A DNA stretch of 64,000 nt from Azolla caroliniana (taxonomy: Eukaryota; Polypodiophyta), in contig JBHGNT010000008.1 in NCBI GenBank assembly GCA_043228905.1, positions 13,082,001 to 13,146,000 on the forward strand, written 5' to 3'. The notes below the pieces were generated by a model. The model saw nothing but the letters and a program-made list of their open reading frames with translations, searched no databases and was not told where the DNA came from. Below, piece by piece: positions 10,950 through 25,692 of this stretch. The stretch's first letter is position 1; every line of letters begins with the position of its first letter. Made by a program: the position numbers and the translations under genes.

Positions 10950-11280
10950 TTAAAATGCAGTGACAGGAAACTGGAAGGTGCAACAAACATTAAAAACCCT
11001 AAATGCAAGAAAAAGAAACCTTAAAAATAGAGGATGAAAGAAACAAACCCTAAATCACATCAAGAAACCTAAAACATAGTAAGAAATTCTAAAATGCTGT
11101 TAGAGTAGACCCTAAAACACAAAAAGAAAGCCTAAAACGTAGAAAGAAATTCCAAAGTGCTATTAAAAAAAACTCTAAAACACCAACATCCTAAAATGCA
11201 GCAAGAAACCCTAAAATGCAATAAGAAAACCTAAAAGCAGCAAGAAACTGTCAAACGCAGTAAGAAAGTTTAACACAGCA
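10950..11280. repeat. Degenerate short-period repeat rich in AAACCCTAAA
   Basis: About 330 bp in which short motifs such as AAACCCTAAA, AAAATGCAG and TAAGAAA recur every 15-25 nt without strict periodicity. It is purine-rich on the plus strand. It may be the degraded 5' leader of the LINE remnant, because LINE-2 also has CCTAAACCCTAAACC near its 5' end, or simply low-complexity DNA. The motif resembles the plant telomere unit but is too irregular to be telomeric. Confidence 0.55.
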
Positions 11281-11503
11281 ACCAAGCAGAGAGAGATGGA
11301 GATGGAGAATAGAATTGATATTCTATCGTCCATGATGAGGCCAATTTTGCCTATGGGATTAAAGCAACCTATCATCTTGTATGTGACTGCTTTCTAAGAA
11401 GGGGGATTACTACTGTGGTAAAAACTCTGTTACGACTCTCAAAATAACTCAGAGAGAGAGAGAGAGAGAGAGAGAAGTGATACTTGTTTTGTATGCATTT
11501 CAG

Positions 11504-12294
11504 GAGTGCTGGTCTCTGTTTTGCGTATAATAACAAAAGCAGTCATGCCACAAAATAACTCGGGCATTGTGGCAAGTGCATATCTCTATTTCAGTGTTAG
11601 TGCAGTGTTAATGGTTGCATGTGTTGTTGGTTATAATGTTGTAGAAAAGCTACCCATCATGCAACATTACAGAAAACTTAGGACCACAACAATTGAAGCT
11701 ACCTACCTTTTGGAGTACGTGCATATTGACAAAGAAACTGACGCATTAGTGGTTCCAAACTCTAGTAAAGGTGGAAAGTTGGACACAAAGAAACTAGTAT
11801 CTTATCGGCACATTTGGAAGAAAATACAAGGATTTGCTTTGTCTGTAGCCTTTATATATGTGGTAACATTATCTATCTTTCCTGGCCACATAACTGAAGA
11901 TTTACAGTCAACATTCTTTGGAGATTGGTATGCAATATTGTTGATTTCGTTTTATAACATTGCTGATCTGATTGGGAAGTATCTTGCGAGTCATAAGCTA
12001 TTTACGACCGAAAACAAAGTCTTTGCCATTGGAGGAAGTCTAGGGAGGGTTGTGTTTTACCTTCTCTTTTATTTATGTCTACACGGACCTAGTTTCTTCC
12101 AAGCAGATTCTGTAGTTATGGTTATAACTTTCTTATTAGGCTTAACCAATGGGTATTTCACAGTGATTCTTATGGTTCTTGCACCTAAATCTGTACCTTT
12201 AGAGGAAGCTGAGGTGGCAGGCTTCTTGATGGTTCTGTTTTTGCTGTTGGGGCTTGCTGGAGGATCTATGGTTGAGTGGATATGGGTTCTTTAA
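11504..12294 (+). CDS. ENT: Equilibrative nucleoside transporter, last exon (5' partial)
   Basis: The exon encodes the C-terminal half, about 263 residues, of a plant SLC29/ENT protein: a membrane carrier moving nucleosides, and in plants also cytokinin ribosides, across plasma or vacuolar membrane. It opens after a polypyrimidine-poor acceptor ending TTTCAG, in phase 1, with SGVLVSVLRIITKA, which closely resembles Arabidopsis ENT1. Several hydrophobic segments follow, including FALSVAFIYVVTLSIFPG, WYAILLISFYNIADLIGKYL, a LTNGYFTVILMVLAPKSV block and a final GLAGGSMVEWIWVL before TAA. A soluble loop with KKLVSYRHIWKK separates the first helices. No upstream exon is visible in 11.5 kb, so the gene either has a very long TE-filled intron or is truncated. 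The sense frame has no lesions, which favours a live gene. Confidence 0.82.
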
Positions 12295-13597
12295 TTCTTT
12301 ATTCTTTGTTAACATTTGGGTATATTTTAAGGATATTCTGTTTAGTGCATATGCATCTACACGCTCCTAAGGCTATCATGACCTCAATTGTTTCTCTATA
12401 TTTCTCTAATTAGAAACCTACTAGGTCACCATTGAAGCTTGTGTAAGAAGACAATGGGCAACAGATATGATTAATCCAATGTCAATGTGAATAATGTAAA
12501 TGGGATTGAGTTCTCTTGTTCTATGACACCCCACTTGTTTGGATAAAATCTTGGCAATACAACTTTAGTTTCAAAAGAAGTAATTTATTTATTTGCACGT
12601 AATCTTACATCTTGATTGAATTTGTAGTTTGACTATAGTTTAAACTTTATTCTACTAATGATGTCGTATCGTGGCGTACCTTTGTGCCACCTTTTGAACA
12701 AGTGCGAAGCTTCATGTTGTGGTGTACCTTTGTTCCTTTGTGCCACCTTTTTAACAAGCATGAATGCATGCATTAGTTGGTAGCCAAACCAACCCAAATG
12801 GGTCTCTATATCAACTAAAAATTAAGCAAGAAGTAAGAAGCAAGACGATCTAGTTTGGATCCTATCTATGTGCATCTCAAATATTGGTGGAGATGCGGGG
12901 TAGTCGGTGATGGTCGCTAGCTACCTTAGTAGGGTACATATGCAATTCATCTAATCTCACTCTTTTATAACTCCTTTCTTAATCTCATTCATTTATTGCT
13001 CTTCTTACACCATTGCTTACCTTTTAGATCCTCCTTGTCTTGTAACCCCTTCCCTTGTCTCATTAATTTGTAACTACTGTGTACCTTCATAGTGCTTCCT
13101 CATGTAATCCCCCCTTCAATGTCATATATCCTTGTAGCTTATTGTTTTTGTTCTAACTCCTCTTATCACGTTGCATACCCGTGTAACTCCTTCCTTGCTA
13201 TCGGCCTTCTATTGCAAATCCTCCTCCTCAATTTCCTATGTTTTTCCTTGGGGTGTACCGTGAACCCTGCTTTTCTTGCTTTGGCATTGGACATGACCTT
13301 GACCTTGTATGCAGTCCTTCATAAAAAATGGGTGATGGTTTTAAAATATCCAATAACAAGATGTATATTTTCTATCATAAACCCATAATACAAATCTTAC
13401 CCATAATGGCAAAAGAGTTGCTAGGGATCATCACAAATATGTGTACACAATTGACTCTAATGAAATAAGTAGCGTGCATTCCACACACATGAGACAAATC
13501 AATCATTGCTCTCTTTAATTGATTGAGGATACTAAATGTTAAAATGAAATGTACACAAGAATGAGGGGCTATCACTACAATCCTAACACCTTGTAGT

Positions 13598-13599
<2 letters not shown>

Positions 13600-13668
<69 letters not shown>

Positions 13669-13744
13669 CACCCCCCATACATACATACATACATACATAC
13701 ATACATACATACACTCACATACATACATGCATGCATAATACATA
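13600..13744. repeat. Compound microsatellite (CT)n then (CATA)n
   Basis: An uninterrupted CT run of about 33 units (13600-13666), a short C-rich spacer, then CATA repeats (about 13676-13712) with degenerate CATA/CATG copies to about 13744. Confidence 0.95.
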
Positions 13745-14706
13745 CAATAACCATTTAGTTAAGTGCGTATCCATTTTAGTGCACTTTTTTGGGAGGCCAA
13801 AATCCAAATAAAAAATTTACATTGTTTCATGACAAACTTATATCAAACCACATTGAATTTGTGCTACAAACATAAAAAACAATGATATCGCCAACAAAAA
13901 TTGGAATTGAAACTATGATAGAGGATTGGAATATTCCTACTGGTCCTAACTTGACCCTTCTCACTATTGTTGGGGTCAAGGATCCTTGCTGACCTGAAGC
14001 ATGCGACAACGTGAAGCATTGCCAAGTAGTTAGCATCAAGGTATGAACAATGAATTTGATCATGGACATGTTGAAAGTGCCAGAGATAAGTCCACTACTA
14101 ATATTTTGAACATGCCCCCAATCATGTGGTAAGTGCCCAATGATAACCTATTGCAAAGCAGCCCACCAATAATCTTATGCACATGGCCCTAATTGGGTGG
14201 AAAGAGCCCCTCATCTCTAATGTCATCTGGAGGAACATCTCCTTCTAGACCTTGTATCGGTTTGTCATTCTCCTAACCCTTTAGTTCAAGGACGAGAAGA
14301 TGATGAGGTTGTCTGATGTACGAAATGCCTCTGATATCAACAAGATTGTCATATTCAACCCTAAGGGCACACTTTTTTCCCAAGATCAAGGTGTGCACTT
14401 AACTGAATGTTTATCGTTCGTACATACAAACAGACAAACATGCAAGCATGCATGCATAAGTGTGTGCATGTGTTGTCATTGTATGGCACTTGGATAGCCA
14501 TGATAGATTGATTACACTCACACATAGCCACTCTCTCCGCCTCGACCAATTCCCCATGATTGATCGACTATGTGTACACCATGATTCCATGGTCTTGTGT
14601 GATTTGTATTCTCTACTCTGACTAATGTGTGTGTGAGTGAGTGGGGTCCAATCTCCACTCAAACTCACACTCTCCTCTCCAATAAAAAAACTCAAATCAA
14701 AGAAAG

Positions 14707-14736
14707 CGACAAGAAGAAGAAGAAGAAGAAGAAGAA
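14707..14736. repeat. (AAG)n microsatellite
   Basis: About nine GAA/AAG units roughly 170-200 bp upstream of the adenosine kinase start codon. Confidence 0.9.
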
Positions 14737-14785
14737 GTGTCATTATTGTGGGCACATTCATTCATATATGTATGTATTATGTACA

Positions 14786-14791
14786 TATATA
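14786..14791 (+). promoter_or_regulatory. Possible TATA box of the adenosine kinase gene
   Basis: TATATA sits about 116 bp before the ATG, followed by a CATA microsatellite and a pyrimidine-rich leader (TTTCTCTGCACTTCTCTTC). The position would give a 5' UTR of about 85-90 nt. The surrounding DNA is full of TA-rich simple repeat, so the assignment is weak. Confidence 0.35.
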
Positions 14792-14794
14792 GTA

Positions 14795-14831
14795 CATACA
14801 TACATACATACATACATACATACATACATAA
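14795..14831. repeat. (CATA)n microsatellite in the adenosine kinase promoter/5' UTR
   Basis: About eight to nine CATA units ending some 75 bp before the start codon. Confidence 0.9.
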
Positions 14832-14906
14832 AGCACTCACTGCAAGGGTTTCTCTGCACTTCTCTTCACTTCTCCATTTGCTCAGCATATCTCCACTCCA
14901 GCTGCT

Positions 14907-18856
<3,950 letters not shown>

Positions 18857-19640
18857 ATAAGATGTGCTTTAAAGTAAGTGTTAATGAATTCTGTCATGTA
18901 TTGCTTGCTATGCATACAAATACTCTTGGTCAATATGTGAGTCATTCTTTTCAAGCTCAACGTGGAACAATTTTGCAGTCTGCAATTCAAAATTGGTTGC
19001 TTTATTTGATCATGTTTTGGGTAGGATAATGATTGAATTATAGGATTAGTTTGTTTGTTATACAACGTTATAGGTTATTCAAAAACTTGTACGTTTATTA
19101 TATGTATGTATATTGTGTGATATTTGTATCACATGTATGCATATTGTGTGTATACACATGTTTACTGTGTCTAGATTGTTAGCTATCAGAAATGTGTCAC
19201 TCTATTTCAATGTAATATGCAATTTGTGGTAGGTCCTCAAGAGTCTACATGTGATTGTAGTTTCTCTTGGTCTTTCTTGTAGAAATGATTTATAACTCAA
19301 TATTGATATTAAAAAAATAAAATGTACATTGCAATAAGACAGCTGCGAACAAGAATTTATCTTGGTTTTGTTGGATTCCTATGCCAATTCTTAGAGCAGT
19401 GTGAAATTTCAATTTTTGGTGTTTGCTCCTAGAATGGGTACTAGTTACGGATATTTATGGCCAGATGAAGTGACATTTAGTATGATTATTTGGTCCTCAG
19501 ATGAAGTGACATTTAGTATGATTATGTATTTGGTCCTCTCACGAAAGCTGCAAAAAACTACACCTTGCTTTGAAATACGTGAACAAATTTTTGAACTAGG
19601 ACGTTTGAACTACCATGGTCATTGGTCAACATTTGTAGAA
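18857..19640. other. 3' flank of adenosine kinase
   Basis: AT-rich non-coding DNA holding the presumed 3' UTR. A candidate poly(A) signal AATAAA lies near 19316, rather far from the stop codon. No gene is seen. Confidence 0.5.
19462..19536. repeat. Two tandem copies of a ~36-bp unit
   Basis: The unit GATGAAGTGACATTTAG followed by TATGATTAT and TTTGGTCCTC occurs twice in direct tandem, with a 3-bp insertion (GTA) in the second copy. Confidence 0.85.
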
Positions 19641-21216
19641 GTCTTCTTAGTTGTAACTTGTAATAAAACCTTGAGCCACGAAATCATTGATGAAGTGTAT
19701 CTTGACATCAATGTGTTTGGTCAGTTTGATTTTAAGTCAAATGTTGGCATCATGATTGTTATAGTAAACTAATCATATATCCAAATGTATTCCCAATTCA
19801 CCCCAACCAGGCTTGAAATCCAAATATCTTCATTTATTGCTTTTCTAGTTGCAATATATTGTCTTAAGATCCAACAAAAAAGCAACATTCTATTTCAACA
19901 TTGTCTTTTCTAGGTAGTAGTACATCCAATTAGAGTGAAGATGTATTAGGCTTTGTCTTGTATAAATCATCAGCGTAATTTAAATCCACATTTGACAACA
20001 CTTCTAATGGCATCTCTATGTTTCTTATAAACCAAGTTGAGATTGTAAAATCCATTTCACTTCTTGCTGTCAAACTCTTTTGGGATTTCCATGTCTCTGC
20101 ATTTCAAATTCATAATGTATGCAATAGAAGCTTTAGTACACAAGATGGCATACATGTGACTCCCCCCATGAGGAACATGTGAAATTTGCTTCAGCCTCTT
20201 AATTTGTGGTAGCAATGCCATTGGAAATTTGAAATGTGTTGTACTAATGGATTTTGAGTTTTGTATACCAAAATATTGTAATACTACTACTTCAATGCGT
20301 TTTAACTTTAATAGAAAGCATGACAACTCTTCCCATTCTTGTATTTTTTTGCAATACTTGAATCTTTCAACTCAAATTCCCCATTTACCTAAGCTTTTAA
20401 ATGATTGATCTCTTACATTCCTACAAGCAATCAACATGTCATTAGTATATAGAAACAAATAAATGAATGCATCCATTAGGTTCTCGTAATATACACAACT
20501 ATCATGCTCATCCCTCAAGAAGCCATTCCCAAGCATAAAGGTCTCAAATATCTTGAACTATGTTTCAAGATGTACAAATGTTTCTTTAAGAAACAACCAT
20601 AATCTTATTTACTTCAAATTTCAAACCCAGGCTGCGTCCTATAAATTCTTTTTTCAAGCTCACCATGCAAAAAAGTTGTTTTGACATCTGCTTGCTTGAG
20701 CTCTAGATTGAAAAGAGTTGTGATGGCTAGTAAGGTTTCTCTAATAAACAACCATGATCTTATTTGCTTCAAACTTCAAACCCTTTAGGCTATTTCTTGT
20801 AAATCCTCAAGCTCACCATGCAAAAAAGTTGTTTTGACATCTGGTTGATTGAGCTCTAGATTGAAAAGAGTTATGATGGCTAGTAAACTTTCTCTAATAA
20901 ACAACCATGATCTTATTTACTTCAAAACCTTTAGGTCGTTTCTTGTAAATTCTTTCTTCAAGCTCATGCAAGAAAGTTGTTTGAAATCTTGGTTGCTTGA
21001 GCTCTAGATTGAAAATAGTTGTGATGGCTAGTAAAGTATGTAGTGCTATGTCTCACCACTTTATAGTACTTTGTCAAAGTCAATACCTTCTCTTTCTGTA
21101 AAGCCCTTTGCCACTAATGCATCTCCAAATTCTTGCTTCTTCAATGCTCAAGATTTCCTTTTTCTACTTGATGAGCCACATACTTCCAACAATTTTTTGA
21201 TTCCTTGGTTTTTCTA
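19640..21216 (-). pseudogene. Ancient Copia RNase H and RT remnant
   Basis: Minus-strand peptides of a Copia pol survive in scattered frames: a TKHID-like RNase H end near 19710, QYIATRKA (from AEYIAT) near 19840, LYxNDMLIACRN (from LYVDDMLIAGRN) near 20430, and several copies of the DVKTTFLHGEL block between 20.6 and 21.0 kb. The RT start, ALVAKGFTEREGIDFDKV, lies near 21.1 kb. No LTR is recognised. It ends where the Copia-4 LTR begins, so Copia-4 probably inserted into it. Confidence 0.7.
20590..21043 (-). repeat. Tandem triplication (period ~153 bp) within the Copia remnant
   Basis: Three diverged copies start near 20591, 20746 and 20899. Each contains AAACAACCATxATCTTATTT, a CAAGCTCACCATGCAA-type block and TTGAGCTCTAGATTGAAAA. 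Each copy covers the RT segment around the FLHG motif. Confidence 0.85.
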
Positions 21217-21531
21217 TGTAAGCTCATTAATGTAAAGCAAATAAAATTTGATGAAAGTATATGAACAATTATGCGGAAGAATGTGTATGAGGACCTTCAA
21301 GAGATGTACAACAAACAACTCAGATATGAAGCAAGAAGAGAGAGATAGAAGATGGACACGGTTTTGAGCTTCAATGGAAGTTCTTATTTTCTTACTCTAT
21401 AACTCTTACACTTCGAGTATTCCTCTTCTTCTTACAATGTTAGGTTTGAGCAATATATACTCAGGCCCTAACTTGAAGACGTGTTCACACTAAGGATATA
21501 AAGTGGAAGGAGTCGGCCTTTTATGCCAACA
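21217..21531 (-). repeat. 3' LTR of Copia-4
   Basis: About 315 bp from TGTAAGCTC to GCCAACA, set by the polypurine tract on the inner side and TG...CA ends. There is no second copy in the window, so the outer boundary is approximate. Confidence 0.65.
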
Positions 21532-21920
21532 AATTCCCCTATAAAAGGACTACTCTTTCTACATACAATGACATGGGGTTATCTCCCTCGTAAACCTAGA
21601 TTACAATTTTAATCTAAAGTTATAATTACAAGTTGGTTAGCATATGGCCGAATCGGTAGAGGTACAGTCGAGATCTAGGCTAATTCGACTAGTTGTTCGG
21701 ATCGTATGCTATCCGGGTCGGCTTGTCTGAGTAGGTCGGATCGACTTGTTCGAATCGTTTTGTGTTCCGCTCGTGCTTGCTCCTGTGTTCCTTGTTGGAC
21801 CCTCGATCTATCTTCAGGTTCATTCTCCCTTCGATCGTCTCTTCTCTAGTCAGCATCCTTGCTAAGTGATGCATCTTCAGCCTCTTGGCATTCCGATTCT
21901 ATAGACTTTGCCTTTTCGGC

Positions 21921-24900
21921 TCATCTGAATGGGCCAATCTTCGACTTACCTTCTATTCCTTGTTTGACACTCTTCTGCTCGGTCGCTTGTCGTAGTCCTA
22001 TCCTTGTCCTTGGTGCTCCGAAGAGTTGTTCTGGGAGTGACTTCGTCAGGCAATCAACAATGTTCACCTTGGTGTCGATCTTCTGGACTTCAAGCTTCTT
22101 CTCTATTATGAGCTCCCGGATATTATGAAACCACACCTCAATGTGTTTCGTCTTTGCATGATAGACTGGGTTCTGAATGAGGTGTATTGCACTCTATGAG
22201 TCGTAATAGATGGTCGGCGCTGGATGGTTGATTCAGCTTGTAGCCGAAAAATCAACGGATAGTTGGTACAACGAGATTGCTTCCTTCCCTGCCTTTGATG
22301 TTGCTATGTACTCGACCTCTATGGTAGACAGGGCCATGCATTCTTGAAGCTTTGACCTCCTTGATATGGCGGTGCCGCCATAGGTGAAGATATAACCTGA
22401 TGTCGACTTCCGATTATTCGTATTTGTGGCAAAGTCGGAGTTAGTATAGCCTTTGACTTCGGACGGGTTTGCCGATCCAAAGGTCAGTTGTACATCTTTG
22501 GTTCCTCTTAGATACATGAAGATGTGCTTGACGGCCTCCCAATGCTTCCGTCCTGGGTTTGACATGTACCGGCTGACGACCTCTATGGCATATGCAAGGT
22601 CGGGTTGAGTTGCCACCATAGCGTACATGATACTTCCTATGGTCGATGCATATTGTATCTTCCTATTGAGCTCTCTCTCCTCATCTATCAAAGGAGAGTC
22701 TATGTCCAATAGTTGGATTGATGTTCAAAGTAGAGTTGATGTTGGCTTCGCGTTCTCCATGTTGAAGCGCTTCAACACCTTTCGGATGTAGTTGGACTGG
22801 GAGTGTCGGGAGAGTCTTTGTCTTCCGATTGCACTCGATCCTCATGCCCAATATGTGTCGGGCGTGCCCTAGTTCCTTCATCGCAAACTTGTCGTGAAGG
22901 CTCCGCTTTAGCTTTCCGATCTTAGCTCGATTGCTCCCTGCAATGAGCATGTCATCGACATATAAGATTAGATAGATCCTGGATTCGTCGGCTAGTTTCC
23001 GAATATACATGCATGGGTCGGAGTCGGATTGGTGGTAGCCAAGCTGCCTAATGTAGGAGTCGAACTTCTGGTACCACATCCAAGGCGCTTGTTTTAAGCC
23101 GTAAAGGCTTTTCTTTAGTCGACATACGAGGTGACCTTCCTCCCCCGTCGTCGTGAAGCTGGCTGATTGAGACATATAGATGTCTTCTTCCAAGTCTCCA
23201 TGGAGGAATGTCGTCTTAATGTCCAACTACTCAAGCTCGAGGTCTTCAATCGCCACTACCCCAAGTAGGAGCCGAAGGGTGGTAATCTTGACTACTGGTG
23301 AGAATATCTCGTCATAGTTGACCCAATGTTCTTATTTGAATCCCTTTGCAACGAGCCGAGCTTTATATTTGGGCTTCTCCGAATTGGATACATATTTGTA
23401 TCTGAAGACCCATTTTTAAGGTTGCGGTTTCCTTCCAGCTGGTAATTCGACCAACACCCATGTTTTATTCCGATGAATCGATTCCATCTCAGATTTCATG
23501 GCTTGTAGCCATGTGTAGGTGTCTGGTGCGATTGTGGCTTCCTTGTTGGAGCTTAGTTCACCTGTGTTTGTGTAATTGACGTAGTCGGGGCCCAGTTGAT
23601 AAAACATTGTTGGCCTTCAGACTCAATTGGATCTCCTGGGTGCCGATTTTGTTGGTTCGATATCTTCAATAAGCTCGGTTGGCTGATTGGTATTATTTGA
23701 ACCGTCTTTAGGAATCCTGTTCAATGACTCGCCCCTGTAATAGGATTTCGGCATTTGTGCCTTGGCCGGTTTGGCTCGGTCTTTTCACACTATAGCCAAT
23801 TTGGGTGATTTGGACATATTAACTCTATCGTTTTTGCCTCTTGTCAATCTCATAGTCGAATCAATTTCGACTAGTGGACATCTTGTCGATTTGGATTCAG
23901 CAGAGTGATCGTTGGCTTGGCTTTCTTTGACGGTTAGTCAAATCGCCAGTGCGGCCCAGTGGGTCGTCCTTTCATGACATCTTTGTTGATTTTGAAGGAA
24001 ACTTTTTTGTTGACTATTTTCTGTTGGTTCTGCACAGAGAGAATCAAGTCTTCATTGAAGACTACATCACTACTTGGGATCAATTTCTGGTCTTCTGGGT
24101 CCCACAACCTGTAACCGAATTCCCCATTGGTTCCATAACCGAGAAATATGCATTTTGTTGCATGGGGTGCCAACTTGGTCCTCTTCTCCTTGGGGATGAT
24201 TGCATAGGCTTCGCATCTGAATATACGAAGTCTGTCATAGGTCGGTTGTTTGCTTGACCATAGTGCGTGTGGCACTTTGAGCCTCACTGCCCTTGACGTT
24301 GATAGATTTATCAAATAGATTACCGTTTGTAATGCCTCGGCCCAGAATTCTAGCTTTAGTCTGTCACCCTCTCTTGAATCGTCCAGTTGATCCGTTCCAC
24401 CACGTCATTATGCATGGATGTGTATGGAACAATCTTTTGGTGTCGGATCCCCTTTTTTGGACAGGTACTGTTTGAAGGCTCGAGAGGTGTAGTTCCCTCC
24501 GTTGTCGAATCAGAGTGTCTTCACTCTATATCCTAACCGGTTCTCCACTTCGGTTATCCACCAAGTAAAGACCTTGAGTGCTTCGTCTTTCGACCTAATC
24601 AAGTAGGCCCAGATCTTCCATGTAAAATCATCTACAAATGTGATGAAGTATAGGGAGCCTCCTCATGATCGCTCGGGCATAGGCTCACATATATCTGTGT
24701 GCACGAGCTCTAGGGGTTGTCGTACCGTCTCGTAGTGGAGAGAGTGGGGACTTCGGGTCTGTTTCCCATAGCGAAAATTCTCATAGAAGTCTGTCTTTGT
24801 CTGGAGCTTCGGGATGTAGCCGATCGCCATCAACCGGTCTAGTTCGGCTTGAAACATATGGCCAAGTCGGCCATGCCATAAGTCTGAGTCCCGCGATTCG

Positions 24901-25087
24901 GCTATGTTCACTGCCCCTTTTGGACTGATCGCCATTAGTGGGTACAAGTTATTGTACTTGTATCCATTCCCGATTTTTAGATTTCCTCGGTTGATCATCC
25001 ATGTCGAATCACTGAGAGTCATTATGTACTCGTCTTCTTCTAACATGTTGTTGGGGTCGAGACCGGCCACAACCAGTTGTACTTCGA
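21921..25087 (-). pseudogene. Copia-4 pol remnant (protease to RNase H)
   Basis: Recognisable in order on the minus strand: protease tail and pre-integrase (STWMINRGNLKIGNGY, LWHGRLGHMFQAELDRLM; 25087-24663); integrase C-terminal part (VPHALWSSKQPTYDRLRIF, FLGYGTNGEFGYRLWDP; 24314-23934); RT entry (WLQAMKSEMESIHRNKTW; 23607-23416); RT core (DIKTTFLHGDLEEDIYM, LILYVDDMLIAGSN; 23226-22681); RNase H (GSIMYAMVATQPDLAYA, STSGYIF; 22709-22233) and its tail (DCLTKSLPEQL; 22136-21921). The catalytic YVDD is intact, but the integrase core around the first two acidic residues is broken by stops and frameshifts. Not functional. Confidence 0.82.
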
Positions 25088-25257
25088 ATGTTCGGGTGTA
25101 AAGAATCAGTATAGATAATACATAGACAGATAAACGAGAAAGAAAAAAGATCAGTACAGAGACACAAGATGTTTTACGTGGAAAACCTGAAAGGGAAAAA
25201 CCATAGGGGTCCACTATGATAGAGAAGTAGTACAATAAGAATCTCGGAGGCAATGAC

Positions 25258-25681
25258 TGTCAGGAATAGTACTAAAACAGAGATGGAATTAGTACTAACA
25301 AGAGAAGTACTATTAGTACTAAGAAGACGGGACTGCATGAGATTCCCGAGAGAGGAAGTGAGAAGAGGAGAGAGAGAGAGAAAGATAATGACAACAGCTA
25401 ATATATTATGTGAAAAGATAAGTACAAAGCGGCTAAGAGGCTTAAGACTGGTGTTGAACCAATTTGGTTCAATATAATGTCTAGTGCCTTCTTTTATAGT
25501 GTTTTCAGGAGTAATCCTGAAACTTCTAGAATGTTCCAGAGAAATCTGGAATATACATTACTTTCTTATAATAAAACATAAATGAAAATAATATCTTATG
25601 AATTACAATAGATGGTGTGATGGTAAGAGCTCGACCCATATACCATAAGGTAATGGGTTCGAGTCTTGCCATATCATGACA
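25258..25681 (-). repeat. 3' LTR of Gypsy-1
   Basis: TGTCAGG...CATGACA, 424 bp. A sense-strand polypurine tract (AAGGGGGAGAT) lies just inside at 25682-25696. Confidence 0.93.
25611..25672 (+). other. tRNA-like A-box/B-box module in the Gypsy-1 3' LTR
   Basis: On the plus strand, antisense to the element, TGGTGTGATGG resembles a Pol III A box, and GGTTCGAGTCTTG, about 34 nt further on, matches the B-box consensus GGTTCGANTCC at nearly every position. The same module is present in the other LTRs of this family (30331-30392, 51011-51072, 56231-56291). A full cloverleaf is not convincing because the T-stem relies on G-U pairs, so it is not called a tRNA gene. Confidence 0.6.
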
Positions 25682-25692
25682 CTATCTCCCCC

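Larger units (their letters stand above)
12295..14785. other. Intergenic region between ENT and adenosine kinase
   Basis: No convincing coding sequence was found in about 2.5 kb. It holds the ENT 3' flank, two near-copies of a GTGGCGTACCTTTGT / GTGGTGTACCTTTGT block near 12670 and 12720, several simple repeats (listed separately) and AT-rich spacer. Short ORFs here are carried by the simple repeats. Confidence 0.6.
21217..25088 (-). mobile_element. Copia-4: decayed Ty1/copia, 5' part lost
   Basis: A minus-strand element with one LTR (21217-21531) and an interior that reads, from right to left, protease/GAG-pre-integrase, integrase, RT and RNase H. Its gag, primer site and 5' LTR are missing because the LTR of Copia-5 begins at 25089 inside the protease/pre-integrase region. 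Multiple frameshifts and stops occur. A purine-rich sense-strand tract (AGGGGAATT) adjoins the LTR at 21532-21540. Confidence 0.82.

Noticed and set aside
10950-11280. Interstitial telomere array (AAACCCT)
   Set aside because: CCCTAAA units are isolated and irregular, mixed with AAAATGCAG-like words; no run of consecutive telomere units.
13375-13811. ORFs on both strands across the CT/CATA microsatellite
   Set aside because: The peptides are simple repeats (RE, SL, YIHT) generated by the microsatellite.
25611-25672. A true tRNA gene in the chromovirus LTR
   Set aside because: A- and B-box-like motifs are present, but the stems pair poorly (T-stem mainly G-U), no acceptor stem is clear and the same sequence recurs in all LTRs; reported as a tRNA-like module instead.
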